Origin: an uncultured Bacteroidota bacterium
GTDB lineage: Bacteria > Bacteroidota > Bacteroidia > Chitinophagales > Chitinophagaceae
DNA: 64,000 nt
Assembly: GCA_903819975.1 (NCBI GenBank)
Contig: CAIJFI010000008.1
Location: 124,001 to 188,000 of the forward strand
Direction: 5' to 3'
Shown: positions 7,491-16,426 of the stretch, in pieces
Layout: the number at the start of each line of letters is the position of its first letter
Position numbering within the stretch: the stretch's first letter is position 1
Notes under the pieces: generated by a model
The model's database searches: none
Seen by the model: the letters and a program-made list of their open reading frames with translations, nothing else
What the model was told of the DNA's origin: nothing
Position numbers and translations under genes: made by a program

Positions 7491-8276
7491 ATGCAATCTT
7501 TATATGTAATAAAAATAGGTGGTAATATTGTTGACAATCAAGCATTGTTAACGGATTGCCTTACTGCTTTTTCTAAAATAGAAGGGCAGGCTATTTTAGT
7601 ACATGGAGGTGGGAAGTTGGCAACTAGTTTAGCTACTAAATTAGGAGTGGAGCAAACAATGGTGGAAGGAAGAAGAATTACAGATGCCGAAACTTTGAAG
7701 ATAGTAACCATGGTATATGCGGGTTACATTAATAAAAATATTGTTGCACAGTTGCAATCGTTGAATGTAAATGCAATGGGGCTTTCAGGTGCAGATGCTA
7801 ATTTAATTAAAGCACATAAACGTACCAATGCCAATATTGATTATGGATTTGTAGGCGATGTAGATACAATTAATGTAGAATTAGTGCAAAAATTATTGTC
7901 AAGTAATATTAAACTAGTTGTGGCCCCAATTACACATGATGGAAATGGACAATTGCTAAATACAAACGCAGATACAATTGCGCAGGGCATTGCTACTGGA
8001 TTGGCAGCTCAATATAATGTGCATTTAATATACGGATTTGAAAAAGAAGGTGTTTTATTGGATGTGAATGACCCCAGTTCACTCATCAAGCATATCAATC
8101 GACCGAGTTACCAAAAATTAAAAGAAGACAAAGTTATTTTTGAAGGAATGCTCCCCAAGATTGACAATGCTTACCTAGCCTTAGATAACGGTGTGAAATC
8201 TGTTATAATAGGAAGGGCGGAAAAGATGAATGAATTAATTAATGGTACCACAGGTACAACAATCACCCAATCATGA
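7491..8276 (+). CDS. argB: N-acylglutamate kinase
   Basis: Amino acid kinase that phosphorylates N-acylglutamate, the second step of the pathway. 261 residues, beginning with the nucleotide-binding strand YVIKIGGNIVDN, then VHGGGKLA, a glycine-rich substrate loop. The ATG at 7491 is chosen over an in-frame GTG at 7458 because the kinase fold starts right after it and the GTG lies inside argF-prime. The stop overlaps the next start in the ATGA arrangement, which suggests translational coupling with the deacylase. In many bacteria ArgB is the arginine-feedback-sensitive enzyme; that cannot be judged here. Confidence 0.93.
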   Translation: MQSLYVIKIGGNIVDNQALLTDCLTAFSKIEGQAILVHGGGKLATSLATKLGVEQTMVEGRRITDAETLKIVTMVYAGYINKNIVAQLQSLNVNAMGLSGADANLIKAHKRTNANIDYGFVGDVDTINVELVQKLLSSNIKLVVAPITHDGNGQLLNTNADTIAQGIATGLAAQYNVHLIYGFEKEGVLLDVNDPSSLIKHINRPSYQKLKEDKVIFEGMLPKIDNAYLALDNGVKSVIIGRAEKMNELINGTTGTTITQS

Positions 8277-9364
8277 CAAGTTTAAACGATACAGACAATA
8301 TATTAGCGTTACAAAAAAGTGCTTTGCAATTATTAAAAAAATTAATTGCCACGCCTTCATTTAGTAAAGAAGAAAATTTAACTGGAGATATTATAGTAGA
8401 ATATTTAACAACAAATAATGTAAAGACAGGAAGGATAAAGAATAATATTTGGGCAGCCAATTTGCATTTTGATGAAACTAAACCTAGTATCTTATTAAAT
8501 TCTCATCACGATACAGTAAAGCCAAATAAAGGGTATACACTGGATCCATTTAATCCAATAGAACAAGACGGTAAAATATTTGGGTTAGGAAGCAATGATG
8601 CAGGAGGATGTTTAGTGAGTTTAATTACATGCTTTTTATATTATTATGATAAAAAGGACATGCCTTATAATATTGTGTTAGTGGCCTCGGCCGAGGAAGA
8701 AATTTCAGGAACTGAGGGTATTGAACTAGCATTAAAATCTATTCCTAAAATTGATTTTGGAATTGTAGGCGAGCCTACATTATTAGAAATGGCAATTGCG
8801 GAAAGAGGTTTAATGGTATTGGATGTGGTTGCTACAGGTAAGGCAGGGCACGCTGCAAGGGAGGAAGGAGAGAGTGCTTTGTATAAAATTTTACCCGACT
8901 TAGAATGGTTTAAAACATATCATTTTAATAAGATATCAGCATTATTGGGCGCAGTTAAAATGAGTGTTACAGTTATTGAAACAGATAACAAACAACATAA
9001 TGTGGTTCCTTCTACATGTAAAATGGTAGTTGACGTTCGTGTGAATGAACTATATACATTTGAAGAAATTTTAGAAACAATTGGGCAGCATATAAAATCG
9101 GAAGTTGCACCACGAAGTCTAAGATTGCGTTCCACTGGAATTTCATTGGAGCATGTATTAGTAAAAGCAGGGTTGGCTTTGGGAAAAGGATATTATGGAT
9201 CTGTGACTACATCAGACAAAGCATTGATGCCATTCCCTACTTTAAAGATAGGTCCTGGCGATTCTGCGCGAAGTCATACTGCAGATGAATTTATTTATTT
9301 AAAAGAGATTGAAGAAGGGGTTTCAACTTATATACAATTACTTTCAACTATTTTTACATTATGA
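8273..9364 (+). CDS. argE: M20-family deacylase (N-acylcitrulline or N-acylornithine deacylase)
   Basis: Zinc-dependent amidohydrolase of the ArgE/DapE family, 363 residues. Metal-site features are visible in order: HHDTV (first His and Asp), SNDAGG (bridging Asp), SAEEEISG (catalytic Glu pair), VGEPT, and the C-terminal GPGDSARSHTADEF carrying the last His. A dimerisation lid domain lies between. Given the carbamoyltransferase upstream, its physiological substrate is most likely N-acylcitrulline, releasing citrulline for ArgG. No argJ is present, which fits a linear pathway. It overlaps both neighbours by four bases (ATGA on each side). Confidence 0.87.
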   Translation: MTSLNDTDNILALQKSALQLLKKLIATPSFSKEENLTGDIIVEYLTTNNVKTGRIKNNIWAANLHFDETKPSILLNSHHDTVKPNKGYTLDPFNPIEQDGKIFGLGSNDAGGCLVSLITCFLYYYDKKDMPYNIVLVASAEEEISGTEGIELALKSIPKIDFGIVGEPTLLEMAIAERGLMVLDVVATGKAGHAAREEGESALYKILPDLEWFKTYHFNKISALLGAVKMSVTVIETDNKQHNVVPSTCKMVVDVRVNELYTFEEILETIGQHIKSEVAPRSLRLRSTGISLEHVLVKAGLALGKGYYGSVTTSDKALMPFPTLKIGPGDSARSHTADEFIYLKEIEEGVSTYIQLLSTIFTL

Positions 9365-10698
9365 GTAAGCTTTGGCAAAAAAACAGTAAGGTAGCTGACT
9401 CGGTAGAGCAGTTTACTATTGGTAATGATCAAGCTATGGATTTGTACCTAGCAGCTTATGATGTACTAGGATCTATTGCACATACAACTATGTTATCTGA
9501 AGTGGGTTTATTGACTAAGGATGAGCAAGTGCAATTAAAAAAAGCATTGGTTGAAATTTATGCATTAGTTAAATCTGGTAATTTTAAATTAGCTGACGGA
9601 GTAGAAGATATACATTCTCAGGTTGAAATGTTATTGACAGAGAAACTTGGAGATATTGGAAAAAAAATTCACAGCGCTAGAAGTAGAAACGATCAGGTTT
9701 TAGTTGACCTTAAATTATTTTTACGTGCCGAATTAATGGAATTGAGTAAGTCGGTTCAATCTTTGTTTAGTCTATTGCAAGAAAAGAGTGAATTATACAA
9801 AAACGATTTATTGCCAGGGTATACGCACTTACAATTAGCCATGCCTTCTTCCTTTGGTTTATGGTTGGGCGCCTATGCCGAGAGCCTGGTAGATGACATG
9901 ACAATGCTTCAAGCTGCTTATAAAGTAGTAAATAAAAATCCTTTGGGATCGGCAGCTGGATACGGATCTTCCTTTCCAATTAATAGAACTAGAACAACCG
10001 AATTACTAGGTTTTGAAACCTTAAATTATAATGTAGTATATGCTCAAATGGGTAGAGGTAAGGCGGAGCGTGTAACAGCTATGGCGCTTGCTAATTTTGC
10101 TGATACTTTAGCTAGATTTAGTATGGATGCTTGTTTGTTTATGAATCAGAATTTCGGGTTCATAAAATTCCCTGAGGAATTAACAACTGGTTCAAGCATT
10201 ATGCCACATAAAAAAAATCCAGACGTTTTTGAATTGATAAGATCTTATTGTAATCGCATAAAAGCATTGCCTAATGAGATTATGATGATGACCACTAATT
10301 TGCCATCGGGATATCACCGTGATTTGCAATTATTGAAAGAACATTTATTTCCAGCATTTACTCAATTGAGAAACTGTATAGACATGGCTTCTTTAATGAT
10401 CCAAAACATGGAAGTCAAAAAAGATTTACTTGAAGATCCTAAATATCAATTCTTATTTAGTGTAGAGGAAGTAAACAAGTTAGTAAATGCAGGCATGCCA
10501 TTTAGAGATGCTTATAAAAAAGTGGGATTGGATATTGAAGCAGGTAATTTCACTTATTCTACTAAACTTGATCATTCCCACGAGGGAAGTATTGGCAATT
10601 TATGTACTGCTCAAATTGCTGCAGCTATGAACAATGTGTTAAATGGTATGGAATTTGATAAAGTTGAGCATCAAATTGCTCAATTATTGAATAGCTAA
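9361..10698 (+). CDS. argH: Argininosuccinate lyase
   Basis: Splits argininosuccinate into arginine and fumarate, the last step of the operon's pathway. Member of the fumarase/aspartase superfamily: the signature GSSIMPHKKNPD with the catalytic serine loop is intact, as are the N-terminal HSARSRNDQV-type stretch and TSDxH-equivalent region (DIHSQVE). 445 residues, normal length. It overlaps the argE stop by four bases and is the last arg gene; the next gene, 47 bases on, has its own promoter motif. No hairpin terminator was seen between them. Confidence 0.96.
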   Translation: MSKLWQKNSKVADSVEQFTIGNDQAMDLYLAAYDVLGSIAHTTMLSEVGLLTKDEQVQLKKALVEIYALVKSGNFKLADGVEDIHSQVEMLLTEKLGDIGKKIHSARSRNDQVLVDLKLFLRAELMELSKSVQSLFSLLQEKSELYKNDLLPGYTHLQLAMPSSFGLWLGAYAESLVDDMTMLQAAYKVVNKNPLGSAAGYGSSFPINRTRTTELLGFETLNYNVVYAQMGRGKAERVTAMALANFADTLARFSMDACLFMNQNFGFIKFPEELTTGSSIMPHKKNPDVFELIRSYCNRIKALPNEIMMMTTNLPSGYHRDLQLLKEHLFPAFTQLRNCIDMASLMIQNMEVKKDLLEDPKYQFLFSVEEVNKLVNAGMPFRDAYKKVGLDIEAGNFTYSTKLDHSHEGSIGNLCTAQIAAAMNNVLNGMEFDKVEHQIAQLLNS

Positions 10699-10701
10699 TT
10701 G

Positions 10702-10709
10702 TACTTTTG
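10702..10709 (+). promoter_or_regulatory. -7 promoter element for the FKBP gene
   Basis: TACTTTTG is an exact TAnnTTTG match, starting 44 bases before the ATG at 10746. A TTG at 10676-10678 gives a 23-base spacer. This suggests the isomerase gene is transcribed separately from argH. Confidence 0.5.
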
Positions 10710-10745
10710 ACCTCTCATTAATAATATAAAAATTTAAGATAGACT

Positions 10746-11498
10746 ATGAAAAAAGGATTATTATTTATTGGATTGTTTTCATGTTTGATGGCAGTGGCAC
10801 AAACAAAAACAACTCCAACAGTAGCTCCTGCTAAGCCGGCAATCGCAAAGCAAGCTGCTGCACCTAATACAAAAGTGGTTGCAAAAACAAATACTGTTGC
10901 AATTAAAAACACTAAGGATAGTGCCTCTTATGCTTTAGGATACAGAATTGCTCAAAGCTTAAAAGGGCAGGGCTTACAAGATGTAAACTTTGAAATGTTT
11001 AAAAAAGGAATGGCTGCAGGTGCAATTTCAAAAACTGAAATACCTGACAGTTTATTAGATGTATGTATAAAAAACTATCAAGATAAAATGAGTCAAGAAA
11101 AAATCACAATCAACAGAGCAGCTGGAAAAGCTTTCTTAGAAGCAAACGCAAAAAAAGAAGGTGTTGTTAAAATGACAAATGGCATGCAGTATTTAGTATT
11201 AACTGCAGGTACAGATACTGTACACCCTACTTTAAAAAGCAAGGTAAAATGTCACTACCATGGTACATTAATTGACGGTACTGTTTTTGACAGTTCAGTT
11301 CAAAGAGGTGAGCCAATTACCTTCCCATTAAATGGAGTAATCAAAGGATGGCAGGATGCTGTTCAGTTAATGACAGTGGGTGCTAAATGGAGATTATTTA
11401 TCCCTAGCGAACTTGCTTATGGCGAACGTTCTGCTGGACCATTCATCGGACCTGGTTCTACCTTGATTTTTGATGTAGAATTATTAGGAATAGAATAA
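10746..11498 (+). CDS. FKBP-type peptidyl-prolyl isomerase, exported
   Basis: A 250-residue Mip/FkpA-like folding catalyst. An N-terminal signal peptide (hydrophobic to about residue 18, cut near AVAQ) is followed by a low-complexity linker of Ala, Pro, Lys and Thr. A helical FKBP N-terminal dimerisation domain covers roughly residues 55-130, and the FKBP domain roughly 145-250, with VKCHYHGTLIDGTVFDSS, the GWQDAVQLM turn, and the LAYGERSAGPFIGPGSTLIFDVELL end. Active-site aromatic residues look present. It probably acts on proteins in the periplasm. It has its own promoter motif and a strong terminator 19 bases after the stop. Confidence 0.92.
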   Translation: MKKGLLFIGLFSCLMAVAQTKTTPTVAPAKPAIAKQAAAPNTKVVAKTNTVAIKNTKDSASYALGYRIAQSLKGQGLQDVNFEMFKKGMAAGAISKTEIPDSLLDVCIKNYQDKMSQEKITINRAAGKAFLEANAKKEGVVKMTNGMQYLVLTAGTDTVHPTLKSKVKCHYHGTLIDGTVFDSSVQRGEPITFPLNGVIKGWQDAVQLMTVGAKWRLFIPSELAYGERSAGPFIGPGSTLIFDVELLGIE

Positions 11499-11517
11499 TT
11501 GAACTAATTCACATAGC

Positions 11518-11550
11518 AACACCCCCGAAATTCGGGGGTGTTCTTGTTTT
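11518..11550 (+). terminator. Rho-independent terminator after the FKBP gene
   Basis: Perfect 12-bp arms, AACACCCCCGAA (11518-11529) and TTCGGGGGTGTT (11531-11542), followed by a T-rich stretch. The perfect symmetry would also work in reverse, but no minus-strand gene ends here. Confidence 0.85.
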
Positions 11551-11615
11551 AGCCCATTTATAAAAATAAAGGGTTAAAAAACAATCTAATGACTATCTAG
11601 TTTAATATAATGTGG

Positions 11616-11623
11616 TAATTTTG
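11616..11623 (+). promoter_or_regulatory. -7 promoter element for the class D-like lipoprotein
   Basis: TAATTTTG, an exact TAnnTTTG match, 19 bases before the ATG at 11643. No clear -33 box. Confidence 0.5.
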
Positions 11624-11642
11624 AACTCAATTAAAAGAGTAT

Positions 11643-12371
11643 ATGAAACAGCGTATAGGAATCGTATTATTGGCAGGCCTAGCATTTTTTGCTTGTACAC
11701 CAAACAATGTAAAATCGGATGTGGAGATTGTGAAAATATTAGATAGTGCTAAGGTGAAAGGTTGTTTTGCTTTAATGGAAAATGGAACCGCTCAGTTTGT
11801 TATTTCTGATTTATCACTGTATAAGGATTCTGCTTTTGCACCATTAAATACTTTTTTTGCAGTTCCAAGTTTAATTGCTTTAGATCGTGGCTATATCAAT
11901 CATAACTCGAGCAGTTGGGTATCAGCCGATTCAATTGCTTACTATCAATCTATTATTGAAAAAATTGGACGTGCCGATTTATTAAAATCTATCGATTCTT
12001 TGCATTATGGTAAAGGCATTGTTAGTAATGATTTAAATACTTTTTGGAAGGACGAGTCATTGCGTATAACAGCCGACGAGCAATTGGGATTTATAAAAAA
12101 GTTATACTTTAATCAATTACCGTTTCAAAAGCGTTCTCAGGATATTTATAAAAAGATGATTTTAAAAGAGGATAATGCCAGTTACAAACTAAGTTATATC
12201 GCGGGAGCATTAACTGGGCCAAACCCAGCACAGTGGCTTGTTGGTTATGTGGAAGAGAACAAACACCCATACTTTTTTGTTATGCATATTAACTCGGATA
12301 ATGGGGTAAGTGGTCTTGCTATTTTAAAATCTATTTTATTACAGCAGGGCTTTTTAAAAGGAATTAGATAA
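11643..12371 (+). CDS. Class D beta-lactamase-like protein without catalytic residues
   Basis: A 242-residue exported protein whose middle and C-terminal parts follow the class D (OXA) beta-lactamase pattern closely. Conserved landmarks include the FW after the YGN position, the LPF stretch, and the WLVGYVEE...FFVMHIN end. The catalytic motifs are changed. The STFK box reads Asn69-Thr-Phe-Phe72, removing nucleophile and carbamylated lysine. SxV reads Ser97-Ile-Ala, YGN reads Tyr122-Gly-Lys, and the KTG position is Ile186-Ala-Gly. It cannot be an ordinary serine hydrolase. The N-terminus is hydrophobic and ends in FFAC (Cys18), a plausible lipobox, so it is probably membrane-anchored. It could bind peptidoglycan or regulate a partner; this is a guess. 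It shares direction with ispG, 28 bases on. Confidence 0.82.
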   Translation: MKQRIGIVLLAGLAFFACTPNNVKSDVEIVKILDSAKVKGCFALMENGTAQFVISDLSLYKDSAFAPLNTFFAVPSLIALDRGYINHNSSSWVSADSIAYYQSIIEKIGRADLLKSIDSLHYGKGIVSNDLNTFWKDESLRITADEQLGFIKKLYFNQLPFQKRSQDIYKKMILKEDNASYKLSYIAGALTGPNPAQWLVGYVEENKHPYFFVMHINSDNGVSGLAILKSILLQQGFLKGIR

Positions 12372-12399
12372 ATCATTCGCTAAATATATAGCAGCTACT

Positions 12400-14412
12400 A
12401 TGCAATACTACTGTAACTCTTTAACGTCTTATCAGCGCTTTATTACTAAGGAAGTAAAAGTGGGTAATCTTATTATAGGTGGAGGCAATCCGGTAAGGGT
12501 GCAAACCATGACTACAACGGATACCATGGATACAGATAAAACAGTGGCACAGGTAATTAAATGTATTGAAGCAGGAGCTGAATTAGTAAGGATTACAGCG
12601 CCCTCAAAAAAGGAAGCAGATAATTTAGCCAATATTAAAGCTGCGCTTAGAGCAAAAGGGTATGACACTCCATTAGTAGCGGATATTCACTTTACACCAA
12701 ATGCTGCTGAAATTGCAGCTACGATTGTTGAAAAAGTAAGAGTGAATCCAGGTAATTATGTGGACAAGAAAAAATTTGAACAAATAGAATATACCGATGC
12801 AGAGTATATTGAAGAAATAGAAAGAATCCGTGAACGATTTTCACCATTGGTTTTAATTTGTAAAGAACACGGAACTGCAATGCGTATTGGCACAAATCAT
12901 GGATCTTTAAGCGATCGTATTATGAGCAGGTATGGTGATACTGCTAATGGAATGGTAGAAAGTGCCATGGAGTTTTTACGTATTGCACGCAGCTTAGATT
13001 ATCACCAGATTATTTTGAGTATGAAGTCTAGTAATCCTCAAGTAATGGTGCAGGCATACCGTTTATTGTTGCAACAAATGCACAATGAATTTGGTGAATG
13101 TTATCCTTTGCATTTGGGCGTAACCGAAGCTGGCGATGGGGAAGACGGACGTATTAAAAGTGCAATTGGTATTGGAACATTATTGGAAGATGGTATTGGT
13201 GATACCATTAGAGTAAGCTTAACTGAGGATCCTGAATTAGAAATCCCAGTTTGTAGGGATATCGTAAAAAGATACAATGGGCAAGCAGCCGTATTAACGA
13301 ATACGAATGTGCTACCAATAGATAAACTTACATATAGTCCATTTGAATACAAACGAAGAGCAACAAAGGAAGTTAAAAATATTGGCGGGCATCATGTTCC
13401 AGTCGTTATTGCAGATTTAAGTCATCTAAATGGAATAACTAGAGAAAGCCTCGTTGCTATTGGTTATACTTATAATGCAGCTATAGACAAATGGAGTATT
13501 GGAGATGCTGCGGCAGACTATGTATTTACAGGTAATAATCAAATTGATTTTGATTTGCCGGGTACTTTACGTATTGTGACACCAATTAATAATTGGGATG
13601 CCTCACATACAACACAACAGTTTCCAATGTTTAATGCAGATGAATTTTTAGCAGCAACTAAAAAAAGTGATGCTATTAATTTTGTATTGATTGATTGTTA
13701 CAGCACTGCTTCGCAAATCGCAGATGAACATTTATTAAGTATTGCGAAAGATACAACTGTTGTATTTTGCTTAAGCAGTCAATTACAACATGCGATGCCT
13801 GCTGTAAGACGCATGTTTGTAAAACTCATGGAGTTAGGGGTGGACAATCCTGTGATATTAATGACAGATAGCAATGGACATACCACAGACGAACATTTAA
13901 TTCATTTTGCTACTGAAACTGGTGCCTTATTATTAGACGGAATGGGAGATGGTATTTGTTTGGGTGTTACAGATAAGGTATATCAAGCGGCACAAGGGAA
14001 GATGGCAAATTTATCTGGTAGAAATTATTTAACTAATGATTCGATAGAACAGTTTTTAAATGCTACTTGCTTTGGGATTTTACAAGCCACGAGAACAAGA
14101 ATTTCTAAGACAGAATATATTTCTTGTCCAAGTTGTGGTCGTACTTTGTTTGAGTTACAAGAGACTACTGCAAGAATCAGAAAAGTAACGAACCATTTAA
14201 AAGGTTTGAAAATTGCAATCATGGGTTGTATTGTAAATGGTCCTGGTGAAATGGCAGATGCCGACTTTGGATATGTTGGAAGTGGTCCAGGTAAAATCAC
14301 ATTATATAAAGGAAAGGAAGTGATGAAACGCAATATTGATAGTGAAGTGGCAGTGGATGAGTTAATACAATTATTAAAAGAAAATGATGCTTGGATAGCG
14401 CCTGCGCAATAA
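12400..14412 (+). CDS. ispG: 4-hydroxy-3-methylbut-2-enyl-diphosphate synthase, long form
   Basis: Iron-sulfur enzyme of the MEP isoprenoid pathway, converting MEcPP to HMBPP. The N-terminal TIM-barrel starts at VKVGNLIIGGGNPVRVQTM. The C-terminal [4Fe-4S] domain has Cys-x2-Cys in SCPSCGRTLFEL and a third Cys in MGCIVNGPGE. At 670 residues it is much longer than the 370-residue E. coli form. The extra roughly 270 residues sit between barrel and cluster domain, as in plants, Chlamydiae and Bacteroidota. It is followed after 10 bases by a lipid A-type acyltransferase, probably in the same transcript. Confidence 0.95.
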   Translation: MQYYCNSLTSYQRFITKEVKVGNLIIGGGNPVRVQTMTTTDTMDTDKTVAQVIKCIEAGAELVRITAPSKKEADNLANIKAALRAKGYDTPLVADIHFTPNAAEIAATIVEKVRVNPGNYVDKKKFEQIEYTDAEYIEEIERIRERFSPLVLICKEHGTAMRIGTNHGSLSDRIMSRYGDTANGMVESAMEFLRIARSLDYHQIILSMKSSNPQVMVQAYRLLLQQMHNEFGECYPLHLGVTEAGDGEDGRIKSAIGIGTLLEDGIGDTIRVSLTEDPELEIPVCRDIVKRYNGQAAVLTNTNVLPIDKLTYSPFEYKRRATKEVKNIGGHHVPVVIADLSHLNGITRESLVAIGYTYNAAIDKWSIGDAAADYVFTGNNQIDFDLPGTLRIVTPINNWDASHTTQQFPMFNADEFLAATKKSDAINFVLIDCYSTASQIADEHLLSIAKDTTVVFCLSSQLQHAMPAVRRMFVKLMELGVDNPVILMTDSNGHTTDEHLIHFATETGALLLDGMGDGICLGVTDKVYQAAQGKMANLSGRNYLTNDSIEQFLNATCFGILQATRTRISKTEYISCPSCGRTLFELQETTARIRKVTNHLKGLKIAIMGCIVNGPGEMADADFGYVGSGPGKITLYKGKEVMKRNIDSEVAVDELIQLLKENDAWIAPAQ

Positions 14413-14422
14413 TTAGTAATAT

Positions 14423-15322
14423 ATGTCTAGTATTTTTTATTTTTTATTTTATAGTTTATTTTACTTGATATCATTGCTACCATGGCGTGTGCTATATTTT
14501 ATTAGTGATGGTATTGTATTTTTATTGCGCAATGTTATTAAATATAGGGTAGCTGTAGTTGATCATAACTTAGCTATTGCTTTCCCTGAAAAGTCTGTTA
14601 AAGAAAGAAAACGAATTGCAAAGGAATTTTACCAACAGTTTACAGATTCTTTCATTGAAACCATAAAAATGTTATCTGTATCAGCTAAAACCTTTGATAA
14701 AAGATTTAGCTCTAATGTAGAAGTGTTGAATGATTTATATGCAACTGGTCAAAGTGTACAAATTATGGCTGGGCATTTCTTTAATTGGGAATTTGCTAAT
14801 TGGGGTGTTGCTAAATATGGCAAGTATCCATTTATTGCAGTGTATATGCCATTAAGCAATAAGGCTTTTAATAAATTAATTTACGATTTAAGGGCTAGGT
14901 ATGGATCTTTAATGGTGCCTGCTACTAATTTTAGATCACAGTTTCATAAATATGCTACACAAGGCGCCTATGCATTGGCATTGGCAGCCGATCAAAATCC
15001 TGGAAATCCGCTACAAGCCTTTTGGGTACCATTCTTCGGCAAGTTAACTCCATTTGTTAAGGGGCCAGAAAAGGGAGCTAAATTAAATAATACCGCACAA
15101 GTATTTGTGCATTTTTATCGTACCAAAAGAGGGTATTATCATTCCGAATATACAGTAATGACAACCACTCCAAATGAATTTGAAGATGGAGTATTAACGG
15201 CGATGTATGTGAAAGCGCTTGAAGAAAAAATCAGGTTACATCCTTCTAATTATTTGTGGAGCCACAAAAGGTTTAAGTACAATTATGATGCTTTTTTGCA
15301 CGAAAAATTAGTTGTAAAATAG
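14423..15322 (+). CDS. Lipid A biosynthesis acyltransferase (LpxL/HtrB family)
   Basis: A 299-residue membrane-associated acyltransferase. The first 40 residues are strongly hydrophobic and anchor it to the inner membrane. The family's H-x4-E active site is GHFFNWEF (near residues 117-124), followed by VYMPLSNKAFNK and ADQNPG stretches typical of lysophospholipid/lipid A late acyltransferases. It should add a secondary acyl chain to lipid A from acyl-ACP. The enzyme's position-specificity cannot be told. It starts 10 bases after ispG and converges on the rhodanese gene with a 20-base gap and no visible terminator. Confidence 0.87.
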   Translation: MSSIFYFLFYSLFYLISLLPWRVLYFISDGIVFLLRNVIKYRVAVVDHNLAIAFPEKSVKERKRIAKEFYQQFTDSFIETIKMLSVSAKTFDKRFSSNVEVLNDLYATGQSVQIMAGHFFNWEFANWGVAKYGKYPFIAVYMPLSNKAFNKLIYDLRARYGSLMVPATNFRSQFHKYATQGAYALALAADQNPGNPLQAFWVPFFGKLTPFVKGPEKGAKLNNTAQVFVHFYRTKRGYYHSEYTVMTTTPNEFEDGVLTAMYVKALEEKIRLHPSNYLWSHKRFKYNYDAFLHEKLVVK

Positions 15323-15342
15323 GTACGAAACAGCAATAAGAA

Positions 15343-16041
15343 TTAGTCTTCTAAAAAACTTGTTTTAGAAGGATCCGTCTTAGTAATCTTAGCTTTTTTA
15401 ATAGTTTCAAAACTAAATTTATCTTTTAGAAATTGGACGCCTTCCCATCCATCCATAACGGTTCTGATATTATGAATCCCCTGTTTCTTTAATAAACTTG
15501 CAGCAAGGGAATTGCTCTCGCCATTTTCACTAATAATATAAATGTTAAAATGTTCGTCTAGTTCAGACATGCTTCCTAGATCCATGAATTCTGCAAGTGG
15601 CAATGAAACAGAGTTCTTAATATGTCCTTTGTTAAATGCTTCTTCTGTTCTAATATCAAGAGGCATTAAAAATTCGTCAAAAGGGATATCCATTGCTAAT
15701 TCGTCTGGCTCTACTTCAATTAACATATCTGTTTTATTACCAGAAGATAACCAAGCGTCATAGCCTCCATCCAAATATCCAATAATATTAGAAAAACCTG
15801 CTTCTTTAAAATAAGCAATTGTTTCTTTTTCAAAATTAGGATCTAATACTAATGCAAGTGGAGTTGCTTTTTCAATCGCCCCTATCGCTACTGCGTATTT
15901 CACAGTAGCGGGGGTGATATGTAATGAGTTTGGGATATGGCCTAACATCCATTGATCCGCAGACCTAGTGTCAATTATAATATTAGCAGGGTCTTCAAGC
16001 AATTGCTTGAATTGATCAATAGTTAATGCCATTTTATCCAA
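15343..16041 (-). CDS. Tandem rhodanese-fold protein lacking cysteine
   Basis: A 232-residue cytoplasmic protein with two rhodanese folds, roughly residues 6-95 (IIDTRSADQWMLGHIPNS) and 110-215 (LDIRTEEAFNKGHIKNS). Each active-site loop lacks the sulfur-carrying cysteine (ALVLDPNFEKE and IYIISENGESN), and the whole protein has no cysteine. It cannot be a sulfurtransferase. The arrangement resembles the C-terminal half of MBL-fold/rhodanese persulfide proteins, here as a separate unit without the MBL part. Its start overlaps the end of the upstream ArsR-type regulator by 8 bases, so the two are translated together. A binding, sensing or scaffold role with that regulator is possible but not shown. 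A second in-frame ATG lies three codons later. Confidence 0.85.
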   Translation of the reverse strand: MDKMALTIDQFKQLLEDPANIIIDTRSADQWMLGHIPNSLHITPATVKYAVAIGAIEKATPLALVLDPNFEKETIAYFKEAGFSNIIGYLDGGYDAWLSSGNKTDMLIEVEPDELAMDIPFDEFLMPLDIRTEEAFNKGHIKNSVSLPLAEFMDLGSMSELDEHFNIYIISENGESNSLAASLLKKQGIHNIRTVMDGWEGVQFLKDKFSFETIKKAKITKTDPSKTSFLED

Positions 16042-16369
16042 CTAATTGTTCAACGAATTGATTTACTTGTTCTAAACGATTGTAATCAACTGTGTAAAAA
16101 ATAAATTTGCCTTCTCTAGTCGTAATAACAATACCGGCTCTTCTTAAAATAGCTAAATGTTGAGAAGCAACAGATTGTTCTAAACGTAATTTTACGTAAA
16201 TCTCAGTAACGGTCATTTTTTGTTGCTCGTCAATTAATTTTACGATTTGTTGGCGCAATTTGTGGTTTAATGCTCTCAAAATCATCGCTGCTTTTTTGCT
16301 ATGTAGCAAATCCACTTTCAATGGCGCTTTGCCATTTAATAACTGCAATTGGGGTAAAGATGTGTTCAT
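16034..16369 (-). CDS. ArsR-family winged-helix transcriptional regulator
   Basis: A 111-residue DNA-binding protein. The helix-turn-helix lies near residues 54-80 (MTVTEIYVKLRLEQSVASQHLAILRRAG), followed by the beta-wing ITTREGKFIFYTVD. No cysteine is present, so it lacks the usual thiol metal site and probably does not sense metals through cysteines. The ATG at 16369 is chosen over an in-frame one at 16418-16420, because an exact -7 promoter motif covers 16419-16426 and would overlap the longer start. It is the first gene of a two-gene operon with the rhodanese protein, which may be its signal partner or target. Confidence 0.87.
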   Translation of the reverse strand: MNTSLPQLQLLNGKAPLKVDLLHSKKAAMILRALNHKLRQQIVKLIDEQQKMTVTEIYVKLRLEQSVASQHLAILRRAGIVITTREGKFIFYTVDYNRLEQVNQFVEQLVG

Positions 16370-16418
16370 GACAATAATTAAATTTTTTTGGGGGTTTGGA
16401 ATTAAAAATTGTAAGAGC

Positions 16419-16426
16419 AAAGCTAC
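16419..16426 (-). promoter_or_regulatory. -7 promoter element for the ArsR-rhodanese operon
   Basis: TAGCTTTG on the minus strand, exact TAnnTTTG, about 50 bases upstream of the ATG at 16369. The rest of 16427-16504 is AT-rich with nothing recognisable. Confidence 0.5.

Noticed and set aside
9767..9979. 70-codon minus-strand ORF inside argH
   Set aside because: Antisense to a conserved catalytic region, no start or family signals.
13101..14333. Minus-strand ORFs antisense to ispG
   Set aside because: Shadow frames of a strongly conserved gene.
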